In this document: one piece after another, positions 6,980 through 15,714 of the stretch
How the letters are laid out: each line of letters opens with the position of its first letter
How positions within the stretch are numbered: position 1 is the first letter of the stretch
NCBI GenBank assembly: GCA_003454835.1
Contig: DMTA01000469.1
Span: 1 to 19,707, forward strand
DNA: 19,707 bases
Origin: Achromobacter sp.
Lineage (GTDB): Bacteria; Pseudomonadota; Gammaproteobacteria; Burkholderiales; Burkholderiaceae_B
Direction of reading: 5' to 3'
Program-made: the position numbers and the translations under genes
The notes under the pieces: model-generated
What the model was told of the DNA's origin: nothing
What the model saw: the letters and a program-made list of their open reading frames with translations, nothing else
Database searches by the model: none

Positions 6980-9900
6980 CTACACCAGAACGCGCTCGAT
7001 CCCGCCCGCGTTCGCACGGCGCACGTAGTCTTCCATCCAGCCTTCGCCCAGGATGTGGCGCGCCATCTCGACCACGATGTAGTCGGCCTCCATCTTGGTG
7101 TCGCCCTCGTAGCGCGACAGGCCCTGCAGGCACGACGGACACGAAGTCAGGACCTTCACGTCGCCCGTGAAGCCGTCGCTGCGGATCGCGGCGTCGCCCT
7201 TGAGCAGTTCTTCCTGCTTGCGAAAGCGCACCTGCGTCGAGATGTCCGGACGGCTGACCGCCAGCGTGCCCGACTCGCCGCAGCAGCGGTCGCTCTTGAC
7301 CGCGCCATCGCCCACCAGCGCGCGCACGGTCTTCATGGGTTCCTGCAGTTTCATCGGCGTGTGGCAGGGGTCGTGGTACATGTAGCGCACGCCCTTGGCC
7401 CCTTCCAGCTTGATGCCCTTTTCCAGCAGGTATTCGTGGATGTCGATCAGCCGGCAGCCCGGGAAGATCTTTTCGAATTCATACCCGGCAAGCTGGTCGT
7501 AGCAGGTGCCGCAACTGACCACCACGGTCTTGATGTCCAGGTAGTTCAGCGTGTTGGCCACGCGGTGGAACAGCACCCGGTTGTCGGTGATGATCTGCTC
7601 GGCCTTGTCGGTCATGCCGTTGCCGCGCTGGGGATAGCCGCAGCACAGGTAACCGGGCGGCAGCACGGTCTGCACGCCCGCATGCCACAGCATGGCCTGC
7701 GTGGCCAGGCCCACCTGCGAGAACAGACGCTCGGAACCGCAGCCGGGGAAGTAGAACACCGCTTCCGTGTCGGCCGTGGTGGCCTTGGGGTCGCGGATGA
7801 TCGGCACGTAGTTCGCGTCTTCGATGTCCAGCAGCTTGCGCGCGGCCTGCTTGGGCAGTCCGCCGGGCATCTTCTTGTTCACGAAGTGCACCACCTGCTC
7901 GCGCAGCGGCGGCTTGCCCACCGTGGCGGGCGGCTTGGCGGTCTGCTTCTTGACCAGGCCGGAAAACAGGTCGTGCGCGGCGCGCTGCACCTTGTAGCCC
8001 ACGCCCACCATCGCCTTGCGGGTGGCGTTGATGGTGGCCGGATCCTTGGCGTTCAGGAAGAACATGGCGCTGGCCGTGCCCGGGTTGAACGACTTGCGGC
8101 CCATGCGCCGCAGCACGGCGCGCATGTTCATCGACACGTCGCCGAAGTCGATATCGACCGGACAGGGGTTGTAGCACTTGTGGCAGACGGTGCAGTGGTC
8201 GGCAACGTCCTCGAACTCTTCCCAGTGCTTCAGGCTGACGCCGCGCCGCGTCTGCTCTTCGTACAGGAAGGCCTCGACCAGCAGAGACGTCGCCAGGATC
8301 TTGTTGCGGGGCGAATACAGCAGGTTCGCGCGCGGCACGTGGGTAGCGCACACGGGCTTGCACTTGCCGCAGCGCAGGCAGTCCTTGATGGATTCCGAAA
8401 TGGCGCCGATGTCGCTTTGCTGCATGATCAGCGACTCGTGGCCCATCAGGTTGAAGCTGGGCGTCCAGGCGTGGCGCAGGTCCGCGCCAGGCATGAGCTT
8501 GCCGGCGTTGAAGTGGCCGTTGGGGTCCACGCGCCGCTTGTAGTCCTGGAACGGGGCCAGTTCGGCCTCGGTCAGGAATTCGTACTTGGTCAGGCCGATG
8601 CCGTGCTCGCCCGAAATCACGCCATCCAGATCGCGCGCGATCTGCATGATGCGTTCGACGGCGGCATGCGCCTCGCCCAGCATCTCGTAGTCGTCCGAGT
8701 TGACCGGGATGTTGGTGTGCACGTTGCCGTCGCCGGCGTGCATGTGCAGCGCGACGAACACCCGGCTCTTGAGCACGCGGGCATGGATGGCAACCAGCTC
8801 GTCGACGATCTTCTTGTACGCGGCGCCCGAGAAGGCGCGCTGCAGGCCGGCCAGCACTTCGGTCTTCCAGGAGACGCGAATGGTGCGGTCCTGCACCACG
8901 TCGAAAACGCGGGCGCCAGGTTGTGCCGCCAGACGCGCGGTCAGCGTGGCGTGAAGCTCGCCCAGGCCAAGGCCTTCGAGTTGCGGCAGCGCGTCGCCCA
9001 GCGGCAGGTCCAGATTGTCCAGCAGCCACTGCCAGCGCTGGCGCGTGGCGGCGATCAATTCGATCGCCTGGCGCGTGCGCTCGGCCAGCACTTCGGCGCG
9101 CGTGGTTTCGATATCGGCGTCGTCGATCTTGCCGACAGGCAGCGGCGTGCACAGGTAGGCATCCAGCTCGCCCAGCAGCTTGAGCTTGTTGCTGGTCGAC
9201 AGTTCGATGTTGATGCGCTCGATGTGATCCGTGTATTCGCCCATGCGGGGCAGCGGGATCACGACGTCTTCGTTGATCTTGAAGGCGTTGGTGTGGCGCG
9301 CGATCGCGGCGGTGCGCGAGCGGTCCAGCCAGAATTTCTTGCGCGCCTCGGGGCTGACGGCGACAAAACCTTCGCCGTGGCGCGTGTTGGCAAGGCGCAC
9401 GACTTCGCTGGCGGCCGCGGCCACTGCGTCATCATCGTCGCCGACGATATCGCCGATCAGGACCATCTTGGGCAGCACGCCGCGCTTGCTCTTGGTGGCG
9501 TAGCCAACCGCGCGCAGGTAGCGTTCGTCCAGGTGCTCCAGGCCGGCCAGGATGGCGCCGCGCGCCTTGCCTTCGCCGTCCAGGTAACCCTTGACCTCGA
9601 CGATCGACGGGATGGCGTCGCGCGCCTGCCCGAAAAATTCCATACAGACGGTGCGTGTATGACGCGGCATGCGGTGCAGCACCCAGCGCGCCGACGTGAT
9701 GAGACCGTCGCAGCCTTCCTTCTGGATGCCGGGCAGGCCAGCCAGAAACTTGTCAGTGACGTCCTTGCCCAGGCCTTCCTTGCGGAAGACGCGGCCGTGG
9801 ATTTCCAGCGTTTCGGTCTTGAGCAGGCGCTCGCCGGGTTTGCCCTTGCCGTCGAACCACTTGAGCTCGAAACGGGCCAGCTCCACGTCATGGATCTTGC

Positions 9901-10939
9901 CCATGTTGTGGTCCAGGCGCGTGACTTCCAGCCAGTTGCCGTCCGGATCCACCATGCGCCACCAGGCCAGATTGTCCAGCGCGGTGCCCCACAGCACGGC
10001 CTTCTTGCCGCCGGCGTTCATGGCGATGTTGCCGCCCACGCACGAAGCTTCGGCGGACGTCGGGTCCACGGCGAACACGAAGCCGGCGGCCTCGGCCGCT
10101 TCGGAGACGCGCTTGGTGACCACGCCGGCGCCGGCGTGGATGACCGCGACGGGCTCGGTGAGGCCGGGCAGGATACAGGACTCGACCTTGCCCAGCTTGT
10201 CGAATTTTTCGGTGTTGATGACCGCCGACTTCCAGGTCAGCGGAATGGCGCCGCCGGTGTAGCCGGTGCCGCCGCCGCGCGGCACGATGGTCAGGCCCAA
10301 TTCAATACAGGCGGTGACCAGCGCGGCGATTTCGTCCTCGGTGTCCGGCGTCAGCACCACGAAGGGGTACTCGACGCGCCAGTCGGTCGCGTCCGTGACG
10401 TGCGACACGCGCGACAGGCCGTCGAACTTGATGTTGTCGCGCGCCGTGATGCGGCCCAGCACCTTCTGCGCCTGTTTGCGCATCATGGCGGTCTGGTCGA
10501 ACTCGCCCTCAAACGCGGCAATGGCGGAACGCGCCCGGGCCAGCAACCCAACCACCTTCTCGTCGCGATGCGGATCGTGGCCGGCTTCGGCGGGCGCGCT
10601 CGGGTCGCGGCGCTTGTCGATCTCGCTCAGGCGATGATGCAGCGCTTCGATGAGCTGCTTGCGGCGCTTGGGGTTGTCGAGCAGGTCGTCCTGCAGATAG
10701 GGATTGCGGCGCACGACCCATATGTCGCCCAACACTTCGTAAAGCATCCGGGCGGAACGGCCGGTGCGGCGCTCGCCGCGCAGGTCGCTCAGCAGGCTCC
10801 AGGCGTCTTCACCCAATAGCCGGCCCACGATTTCGCGGTCGGAAAACGACGTGTAGTTGTAGGGGATTTCGCGCAGTCGCGCGGGTGCTGCGGGCGGCAT
10901 CGCCCCGTTCAAGATGTGGCTGGCGAGTGGGGCGTTCAT
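6980..10939 (-). CDS. Giant FAD-linked oxidase / Fe-S / CCG fusion oxidoreductase (DUF3683-type)
   Basis: 1319 residues. Order: a DUF3683-like N-terminus (about 20-190, [16 protein letters not shown]); a VAO-type FAD-binding domain (about 190-350) with [11 protein letters not shown] (220-230) and [10 protein letters not shown] (302-311); an FAD-linked oxidase C-terminal domain with [13 protein letters not shown] (731-742) and GEHGIG (777-782); two 4Fe-4S motifs, C854-C857-C860-C864 and C916-C919-C922-C926; and two CCG (heterodisulfide-reductase-like) cysteine domains with CC at 1099-1100 and 1219-1220, then CPSC 1267-1270. This joins in one chain what GlcD-GlcF or Dld-LldE-type enzymes split over subunits, so 2-hydroxy-acid (lactate- or glycolate-like) oxidation feeding the respiratory chain is the best inference; the substrate is unknown. 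A second ATG at 10900 is possible. ATTTTA at 10968-10973 (minus: TAAAAT) resembles a -10 without a clear -35. Confidence 0.93.
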   Translation of the reverse strand: MNAPLASHILNGAMPPAAPARLREIPYNYTSFSDREIVGRLLGEDAWSLLSDLRGERRTGRSARMLYEVLGDIWVVRRNPYLQDDLLDNPKRRKQLIEALHHRLSEIDKRRDPSAPAEAGHDPHRDEKVVGLLARARSAIAAFEGEFDQTAMMRKQAQKVLGRITARDNIKFDGLSRVSHVTDATDWRVEYPFVVLTPDTEDEIAALVTACIELGLTIVPRGGGTGYTGGAIPLTWKSAVINTEKFDKLGKVESCILPGLTEPVAVIHAGAGVVTKRVSEAAEAAGFVFAVDPTSAEASCVGGNIAMNAGGKKAVLWGTALDNLAWWRMVDPDGNWLEVTRLDHNMGKIHDVELARFELKWFDGKGKPGERLLKTETLEIHGRVFRKEGLGKDVTDKFLAGLPGIQKEGCDGLITSARWVLHRMPRHTRTVCMEFFGQARDAIPSIVEVKGYLDGEGKARGAILAGLEHLDERYLRAVGYATKSKRGVLPKMVLIGDIVGDDDDAVAAAASEVVRLANTRHGEGFVAVSPEARKKFWLDRSRTAAIARHTNAFKINEDVVIPLPRMGEYTDHIERINIELSTSNKLKLLGELDAYLCTPLPVGKIDDADIETTRAEVLAERTRQAIELIAATRQRWQWLLDNLDLPLGDALPQLEGLGLGELHATLTARLAAQPGARVFDVVQDRTIRVSWKTEVLAGLQRAFSGAAYKKIVDELVAIHARVLKSRVFVALHMHAGDGNVHTNIPVNSDDYEMLGEAHAAVERIMQIARDLDGVISGEHGIGLTKYEFLTEAELAPFQDYKRRVDPNGHFNAGKLMPGADLRHAWTPSFNLMGHESLIMQQSDIGAISESIKDCLRCGKCKPVCATHVPRANLLYSPRNKILATSLLVEAFLYEEQTRRGVSLKHWEEFEDVADHCTVCHKCYNPCPVDIDFGDVSMNMRAVLRRMGRKSFNPGTASAMFFLNAKDPATINATRKAMVGVGYKVQRAAHDLFSGLVKKQTAKPPATVGKPPLREQVVHFVNKKMPGGLPKQAARKLLDIEDANYVPIIRDPKATTADTEAVFYFPGCGSERLFSQVGLATQAMLWHAGVQTVLPPGYLCCGYPQRGNGMTDKAEQIITDNRVLFHRVANTLNYLDIKTVVVSCGTCYDQLAGYEFEKIFPGCRLIDIHEYLLEKGIKLEGAKGVRYMYHDPCHTPMKLQEPMKTVRALVGDGAVKSDRCCGESGTLAVSRPDISTQVRFRKQEELLKGDAAIRSDGFTGDVKVLTSCPSCLQGLSRYEGDTKMEADYIVVEMARHILGEGWMEDYVRRANAGGIERVLV

Positions 10940-11018
10940 GGCGGCAACAGGGGGCCCTTAAAAAAGTATTTTATGCCATTGTCCTGACCTGGCCCCTATT
11001 CCGGTGAGCAAGCCGTCC

Positions 11019-11050
11019 AAAAGCGCGACGGGAACGGCACGTACCGTCCC
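11019..11050 (-). terminator. Weak terminator-like hairpin after the YqaA-like gene
   Basis: GGGAACGG (11030-11037) and CCGTCCC (11044-11050) pair with one bulge, 22 bases past the stop at 11072. On the minus strand a short U4 (A4 at 11019-11022) follows only after 7 bases, so termination may be weak or Rho-assisted. Confidence 0.3.
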
Positions 11051-11071
11051 TGTTTCAGTTCAGGGTCAGGG

Positions 11072-11608
11072 CTAGATTTTTCCTGGGAAGAACCAAAGCA
11101 GTCCGGCAGTCATGAACAGGTAGCGCATGAATTTCCCGATGGCCATGTAGAACACGCACGGCCAGAAGGACAGGCGCAGCCAGCCGGCAACCGCGCACAG
11201 CGGATCGCCCACCGCGGGCAGCCAGGACAGGAGCAGCGCGGGCGGTCCCATGCGGTGCAGCCAGTCGTGGGCTCGTTCGTTCCAGCGGCCGCGCATGCGG
11301 CCGCCCTCGGTCGCCTTGGGGTGCGGATGCGGGTGCTTTTCCTTCCAGCGCTCGACCGCCTTTTCGGCGCCCAGGCCCATCGCGTAGCTGATGGCCCCGC
11401 CCACGGTGTTGCCGGCCGTCGCCACCAGGATGGCGGGCCAGAACATGTCGGGCGATAGCTTGATGTAGCCGAACACCGCCGGTTCGGAGCCCAGCGGCAA
11501 CAGCGTCGCGGACACGAGCGAGACGGTGAAGATGGCCGACAAGCCCACCGAGGGCAGCGCGAGCACCCCCAGAAGCCAATGAACTGCGGATAAGAGACTT
11601 TCTTCCAT
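11072..11608 (-). CDS. YqaA/DedA-like (SNARE-associated) inner-membrane protein
   Basis: 178 residues from the ATG at 11608. Hydrophobic segments at about 8-30, 55-80, 122-145 and 148-172 fit a small polytopic inner-membrane protein. Motifs typical of the YqaA branch of the DedA superfamily are seen: LVSATLLPLGSEPAVFGYI, ATAGNTVGGAISYAMG, and LLLSWLPAVGDPLCAVAGWLR. DedA members are linked to lipid-carrier flipping and membrane homeostasis; YqaA itself is poorly characterised. A cytoplasmic-looking loop is basic and histidine-rich (KHPHPHPKATEGGR, about 91-104). The frame stays open far upstream, antisense to ilvA, but family similarity begins at this Met. The Shine-Dalgarno is weak. Divergent from ilvA, 96 bases apart. 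Confidence 0.85.
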   Translation of the reverse strand: MEESLLSAVHWLLGVLALPSVGLSAIFTVSLVSATLLPLGSEPAVFGYIKLSPDMFWPAILVATAGNTVGGAISYAMGLGAEKAVERWKEKHPHPHPKATEGGRMRGRWNERAHDWLHRMGPPALLLSWLPAVGDPLCAVAGWLRLSFWPCVFYMAIGKFMRYLFMTAGLLWFFPGKI

Positions 11609-11658
11609 GGTTGCGGCAGTGTAGCCGCGGCAAACCCGGAAGGCGACACGCATTTCCC

Positions 11659-11667
11659 TGCAATAAT
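11659..11667 (+). promoter_or_regulatory. Extended -10 promoter candidate for ilvA
   Basis: TGC-AATAAT (TG motif plus five of six -10 positions). No convincing -35, as is allowed for extended -10 promoters. Transcription would begin near 11674, leaving a leader of about 30 bases before the ATG, too short for a leader-peptide attenuator. Confidence 0.45.
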
Positions 11668-11704
11668 CTTGGCCAGTCCTCACTCTTGCCCTGTTGCGCG
11701 GTCC

Positions 11705-13213
11705 ATGTCCACTGATTATCTGAAACGCATCCTGACTTCCAAGGTTTACGACGTCGCGGTGGAATCCCCGCTCGAGGCAGCGCCCCTGCTGTCCCAGCGG
11801 ATGTCGAACACGATGTTGCTCAAGCGCGAGGATACCCAGGCGGTGTTCAGCTTCAAGCTGCGCGGCGCGTACAACAAGATGGCCAACCTGAGTCCGGCGG
11901 CGCGCAATCGCGGCGTCATCGCGGCCTCTGCAGGCAACCACGCCCAGGGCGTCGCCCTGGCGGCCTCCCGCCTGGGCTGCCGCGCCGTGATCGTCATGCC
12001 CACGACCAGCCCGCAGGTCAAAATCGACGCCGTGCGCCGCCTGGGTGGCGAGGTCGTGCTGGCCGGCGAAAGCTTTTCGGACGCCTATGCCCATGCGCAG
12101 GTGCTGGAAAAGAAAGAGAAGCTGACCTTCGTCCATCCCTTCGACGATCCCGACGTGATCGCCGGCCAGGGCACCGTGGGTATGGAAATCCTGCGCCAGC
12201 ACCCCGGTCACATTGACGTGATCTTCGTGGCGATCGGCGGCGGCGGCCTTATCGCCGGGGTGGCAGCCTACATCAAGCAGCTGCGGCCCGAGATCAAGAT
12301 CATCGGCGTGCAGACCGAGGACTCCGACGCCATGCTGCGCAGCGTGCGCGCGGGACGGCGCGTGCAGTTGAACGACGTAGGGCTGTTCTCGGATGGCACG
12401 GCGGTCAAGATGGTGGGCGCCGAAACCTTCAAGCTGGCGCGCAAGTACGTCGACGATTACGTGGTGGTCAACACCGATGCAATCTGCGCCGCCATCAAGG
12501 ACGTCTTCCAGGACACGCGCAGCGTGTTGGAGCCGGCCGGCGCCATGGCCGTGGCGGGCGCCAAGCAGTACGCGGCCGAACACAATCTCAAGAACAAGAC
12601 GCTGGTGGCCATTGCCTGCGGCGCCAACATGAACTTCGACCGGCTGCGCTTCGTGGCCGAACGCGCCGAGGTCGGCGAAATGCGCGAGGCCGTCTTCGCC
12701 GTCACCATGCCCGAGCAGCGTGGCAGCTTCCGGCGTTTCTGCGAATTGGTCGGCGAACGCAGCGTCACCGAATTCAACTACCGCATCTCGGATGCGGACC
12801 GTGCCCACGTGTTCGTCGGCATCCAGGTATCTTCGGCCGCAGAACCCGACAAGATCGCGGCGAACTTCCGCCGCCACGGCTTCGACACGCTGGACCTGAC
12901 CCATGACGAAATGGCCAAGACCCACTTGCGCCACATGGTGGGCGGACGCTCGGCGCTGGCGCGCAACGAACTGCTGTACCGCTTTGAATTCCCCGAGCGG
13001 CCCGGCGCGCTGATGCGCTTTCTTAACGCGATGAATCCCGACTGGAACATCAGCCTGTTCCATTACCGCAACCAGGGCGCCGATTATGGCCGCATCCTGA
13101 TCGGCATCCAGGTCCCGCCCGCGGACAAGAAGCAGTTCCGCAATTTCGTGGCGGAACTGGGCTATCCGCATTGGAACGAAACCGACAACCCGGCGTACAA
13201 ACTTTTCTTGTAG
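11705..13213 (+). CDS. ilvA: Threonine ammonia-lyase (threonine deaminase), biosynthetic
   Basis: 502 residues. Converts L-threonine to 2-oxobutanoate and ammonia, the committed step of isoleucine synthesis, in the cytoplasm. The catalytic domain (about 1-320) has the PLP lysine in VFSFKLRGAYNKM (K51), ASAGNHAQGVA, the glycine loop AIGGGGLIAGVAAY, and EPAGAMAVAG. It is followed by two ACT-like regulatory domains (about 325-500; EQRGSFRRFCELVG and EFPERPGALMRFLNAMNPDWNISLFHYRN), which carry feedback inhibition by isoleucine and distinguish the biosynthetic form from short catabolic TdcB. The ATG at 11705 gives MSTDYLKRILTSKVYDVA, the usual N-terminus; the frame's upstream extension to 11669 does not look coding. 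The Shine-Dalgarno is weak. No other ilv genes are adjacent. Confidence 0.96.
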   Translation: MSTDYLKRILTSKVYDVAVESPLEAAPLLSQRMSNTMLLKREDTQAVFSFKLRGAYNKMANLSPAARNRGVIAASAGNHAQGVALAASRLGCRAVIVMPTTSPQVKIDAVRRLGGEVVLAGESFSDAYAHAQVLEKKEKLTFVHPFDDPDVIAGQGTVGMEILRQHPGHIDVIFVAIGGGGLIAGVAAYIKQLRPEIKIIGVQTEDSDAMLRSVRAGRRVQLNDVGLFSDGTAVKMVGAETFKLARKYVDDYVVVNTDAICAAIKDVFQDTRSVLEPAGAMAVAGAKQYAAEHNLKNKTLVAIACGANMNFDRLRFVAERAEVGEMREAVFAVTMPEQRGSFRRFCELVGERSVTEFNYRISDADRAHVFVGIQVSSAAEPDKIAANFRRHGFDTLDLTHDEMAKTHLRHMVGGRSALARNELLYRFEFPERPGALMRFLNAMNPDWNISLFHYRNQGADYGRILIGIQVPPADKKQFRNFVAELGYPHWNETDNPAYKLFL

Positions 13214-13221
13214 CCGCTGCG

Positions 13222-13265
13222 ATTCAGGTGTCCTGAATGCGAGAGGGCCTCCTTGCGGAGGCCCT
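13222..13265. terminator. Bidirectional terminator region between ilvA and the porin gene
   Basis: Two perfect hairpins in tandem: ATTCAGG/CCTGAAT (13222-13238, loop TGT) and AGGGCCTCC/GGAGGCCCT (13244-13265, loop TTGC). The second is followed by a pyrimidine-rich stretch on the plus strand and a partial one on the minus strand. It can serve both convergent genes; the U-tracts are imperfect. Confidence 0.65.
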
Positions 13266-13384
13266 TCCCTTCTGTGCGCAAGGCGCGCCCGGCTGAACCC
13301 GATCTAGGGGGGGTTCGCTGTCACTCAGCGGTCCACGGAGAATGGCCCGCACATTCAGCAAGGTTCAACCGGACGTCCTGACGC

Positions 13385-14497
13385 TTAGAAACGGTGGCGC
13401 AGGCCGATGGCGACAGCCGTGTCGGTCGCGTCGTGCTGGAACGCATAGTTGTCGCCATACGAGGCGTACGCGTACAGGTTCGTGCGCTTGGTGAAGTCAT
13501 ACGTGTAGCCAAGGCTGTACACGTTGAACGTCGCGTCGTCGCCCGTCAGCTTGTCGTTGCTGGCGGTGGCGCGCTGCCACGAGCCGAAAACGGCGTGACG
13601 GCCCAGCGGCACGGTGGCGCCGAGCATGTACGAGTTGGCGCGGAAGCCATCAGCCAGCTTGAACGAACCCAGCTTGTTCATGCCGTCGGGCGTAGTGCCC
13701 ATGTTCTGGCCGATGAACCAGCCGTCACGGGTCTGGCCGAAAGCCGCCGCGATCTTCACGACTTCAAAGTCGTACGAACCGCCGACGATGTATTCCTGAA
13801 TGCGCGCCGCGTCCTTGCCGCCGACGCGGTCGTTGGACGGATTGAAGCGGTCATAGGCGGCCGCCAGATTCAACGGGCCGTTGACGTACTGCACACCGGC
13901 AGTGATCACACGGTTGTTGTTGCCCGTGGCGAAACCCTTCTGCGTCGTATCGGCGACGGTGTCGTCCGCGCTGAACGCGTAGCCGAGGCCGACCTTCAAA
14001 CCGCCCAGGCTGGGGGTTTGATACAGGACCATGTTGTCCAGGCGCATCGTGTTGGCGCTGCCGAACGTCGTGCCCATGTTGGCGTTGTTGTAGCTGATCG
14101 AGAACGGGTCGATCGAGCCGAAGTACTTGGACGCCAGGTTTGTCTGACGGCCGAATTCCAGACGGCCCCACGAATCGCTGTCCAGGCCAACCGTTGCTTG
14201 ACGGCCGAACAGGCGGTCGTTCTGCAGCGAGTTGCCGTTCAGGGGACCGAAGCCGCCTTCCAGCGTGAACACGGCGCGCAGGCCGTCGCCCAGGTCTTCC
14301 GTGCCGCGCAGGCCGAAGCGCGAGCCGCTGCTCACGCCCTGCACCGCACCGATGCGGCTCTGCGAGTCGCCCTTGAACTTCACTTTTTCGTAGCCGAGGC
14401 CAGCGTCGATCAAGCCGTACAGCGTCACGGAATCGGCGGCCTGCGCGGCGCCGGCAAAGCCGGTCAGCAACGCGACGGCCAAAAACGTCTTCTTCAT
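13385..14497 (-). CDS. Outer-membrane general porin (Burkholderiales type)
   Basis: 370 residues. Trimeric 16-stranded beta-barrel channel for small hydrophilic solutes in the outer membrane. A clean signal peptide (MKKTFLAVALLTGFAGAAQA, cleavage before ADSVTLYG) follows the ATG at 14497, which has a GGGGA site upstream; the open frame up to 14659 has no family similarity. Porin marks: SVTLYGLIDAGLGYE, GSRFGLRGTEDLGDGLRAVFTLEGGF (first strands and turn), RLFGRQATVGLDSDSWGRLEFGRQ, and the C-terminal aromatic HRF needed for Bam recognition. The order matches porins such as Bordetella Omp; the exact paralogue cannot be named. The 451-base upstream gap may hold much regulation. Confidence 0.95.
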   Translation of the reverse strand: MKKTFLAVALLTGFAGAAQAADSVTLYGLIDAGLGYEKVKFKGDSQSRIGAVQGVSSGSRFGLRGTEDLGDGLRAVFTLEGGFGPLNGNSLQNDRLFGRQATVGLDSDSWGRLEFGRQTNLASKYFGSIDPFSISYNNANMGTTFGSANTMRLDNMVLYQTPSLGGLKVGLGYAFSADDTVADTTQKGFATGNNNRVITAGVQYVNGPLNLAAAYDRFNPSNDRVGGKDAARIQEYIVGGSYDFEVVKIAAAFGQTRDGWFIGQNMGTTPDGMNKLGSFKLADGFRANSYMLGATVPLGRHAVFGSWQRATASNDKLTGDDATFNVYSLGYTYDFTKRTNLYAYASYGDNYAFQHDATDTAVAIGLRHRF

Positions 14498-14948
14498 TTG
14501 AATCCCCAAAATGGCGAGATGAAAGGCGCATTGCGGGGCATCGCCAGACATCGCGAGCCCTCGCATGCCGCAGCGTTGAATCGAGCGGCGATGCACTGGG
14601 CGTAGTGTCCGGCTTGTAGCAGTTCGTAGTAACCCGGATTTCGACGAACTACTTTCCATGATTGGGATAATGACGCAAAGCTGAAGGCCTGCCTTGTTCC
14701 AAAACGCGTGCTAAAGCCTTGATCTCAAATATGAATCATTGCTCGCATCACAGGCTCGCAAGCTCAGATTCGGCGTCCGGCGCCATTCCCGCCGGCAACA
14801 GATGTAGCGCGAACGGAATAGTTTTGCGGCATAAACGCCACACTGTTTTGGTCAGTGGTGAAAACGCAAGGCGCAAAAAAAACCCCTCGGCGTCACAAGG
14901 GGTTCTTTCGGTGACCTGCGGGGCGGCGAGGCGCGCCAGTGCTGGAAA
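14498..14948. other. 451-base gap upstream of the porin gene
   Basis: No convincing gene. The plus-strand frame at 14719-14970 has no recognisable content and no ribosome site. The gap holds the porin leader, an inverted repeat AGTTCGT (14621-14627) / ACGAACT (14644-14650) with a 16-base spacer, which is a possible operator, and the terminator of the DUF4148 gene (14875-14904). No clear sigma-70 promoter is evident for the porin. Nothing else is seen. Confidence 0.6.
14875..14904 (-). terminator. Rho-independent terminator of the DUF4148 gene
   Basis: AACCCCT (14881-14887) pairs with AGGGGTT (14898-14904) across a 10-base loop. On the minus strand it is followed by U8 (A8 at 14875-14882), 44 bases past the stop at 14949. 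Confidence 0.8.
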
Positions 14949-15329
14949 TCAGCGGCCCTTGGGCGGATAGTCCAGTTCGCCAAACGTGTATTCGCCGCGC
15001 GCCTTGGCGTCGGCCAGTTCCTGGCGGACTTCTGCACGGCTCTTGCCGGCGGTCTGCGCCACGGTCTTGGGCGGGTAATCCAGTTCAGCGCTCGTCACCT
15101 GGCCAGCGGCCTTGGCGCTTTGCAGTTCCTGCTGCACCTGTTCGCGCGACAGGCTGGTGGTCTGGGCGACGGCGGGCGGATAGTCCAGTTCGCCAAACGT
15201 GACGGTGCCTGCGGCCTTGGCGGCTTGCAGTTCCTGCTGGACCTGTTCACGCGTCTTGCCATCGGCGTGAGCGGCGGACATGCCGACCAGGGTAGCGGTA
15301 ACCATGAGTGCGGTTGCTAGGGCTTTCAT
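14949..15329 (-). CDS. Secreted DUF4148 protein built from three tandem repeats
   Basis: 126 residues: a signal peptide (1-22, cleavage near SAAHA-DG) followed by three near-copies of a 26-residue unit, R27-P52, R62-P87 and R98-P123, with consensus SREQVQQELQxAKAAGxVTFGELDYPP. Linkers contain a repeated VAQT. The RxQVxxEL...AxxxG pattern is that of DUF4148, usually seen once in small periplasmic Burkholderiales proteins; function unknown. Each unit looks like one helix followed by a short ELDYPP tail. At the DNA level the first and third repeats share an exact 28-base stretch (14961-14988 and 15174-15201), pointing to recent duplication or conversion. The ATG at 15329 has a GGAG about 11 bases upstream. 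Divergent from the LysR gene; regulation by it is plausible but untested. Confidence 0.85.
   Translation of the reverse strand: MKALATALMVTATLVGMSAAHADGKTREQVQQELQAAKAAGTVTFGELDYPPAVAQTTSLSREQVQQELQSAKAAGQVTSAELDYPPKTVAQTAGKSRAEVRQELADAKARGEYTFGELDYPPKGR
14961..15201 (-). repeat. Tandem intragenic repeats of the DUF4148 gene
   Basis: Three coding repeats of 35-36 codons. An exact 28-base copy is found at 14961-14988 and at 15174-15201 (213 bases apart, two repeat lengths); the middle copy near 15069 is more diverged. Confidence 0.85.
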
Positions 15330-15714
15330 TGAGATGACTCCATCCTAAACGTTGCACATCGTCTTGCGCCGGGTTGGCGGCATTCGATATGACAATTTGA
15401 TTGCTGGGACGAAGTATCTGGTTATTAGCGCTTGGTAGAAACCCTTAATTTGGTGAACATATTTGCACGGATGGGACAATTGCAAGTCGTATCCGTGCGG
15501 AACGCAGTCTGTGAACGCCTTGCCAGACTCACTCACTATGCGCATGTTCCTTGCGCTTATTCAGTTTCCCGCAAGTTAGGTAACGCAATTTGAACGCTGC
15601 GCGCATTCACACTGTTGTGCGATTCGGAGAAATAGACATTTCTACTGGCGGGACAATAATTCCATTTATCATACGAATCTGCCAGAAATGGAAATTTGAG
15701 TTTCGAGGACATTC
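15330..15714. other. 385-base AT-rich divergent regulatory region
   Basis: No gene. It is clearly richer in A and T than its surroundings. It holds an 8-bp inverted repeat GCACGGAT (15465-15472) / ATCCGTGC (15491-15498) with an 18-base spacer; a second 8-bp inverted repeat TTCCATTT (15660-15667) / AAATGGAA (15686-15693), also with an 18-base spacer; and the LysR promoter with its overlapping dyad. On the DUF4148 side a weak TTGCAA...TATGTT pair is the best promoter guess. Confidence 0.6.
15628..15660 (+). promoter_or_regulatory. Sigma-70 promoter of the LysR gene with overlapping dyad
   Basis: TAGACA (15633-15638, five of six) and AATAAT (15655-15660, five of six) are 16 bases apart; transcription would begin near 15667. 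The -35 sits in the dyad AGAAAT-AGAC-ATTTCT (15628-15643), and a third AGAAAT half-site is at 15684-15689. LysR regulators often bind such a site in their own promoter, so autorepression is plausible. Confidence 0.55.

Noticed and set aside
7055..10819. A 1254-codon open frame on the plus strand, antisense to the giant oxidoreductase
   Set aside because: Its composition (many His, Gln, Val, Ala, Arg) is the usual mirror of a GC-rich gene, no domain is recognisable, and the opposite strand carries every expected catalytic motif.
11668..11704. A leader peptide/attenuator before ilvA
   Set aside because: The predicted leader is about 30 bases, with no run of isoleucine or valine codons and no competing hairpins.
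11072..13171. A 699-codon minus-strand frame covering ilvA and the YqaA-like gene
   Set aside because: Only the last 178 residues (from 11608) resemble a family. The rest is antisense to the well-supported ilvA gene.
13394..14605. A 403-codon plus-strand frame opposite the porin
   Set aside because: Antisense shadow without motifs. The porin on the minus strand has a signal peptide and a C-terminal aromatic residue.
14961..15201. Regular repeats that could be mistaken for a CRISPR array
   Set aside because: The repeats are in frame within one signal-peptide-bearing protein, spaced by 35-36 codons, and the middle copy is diverged.
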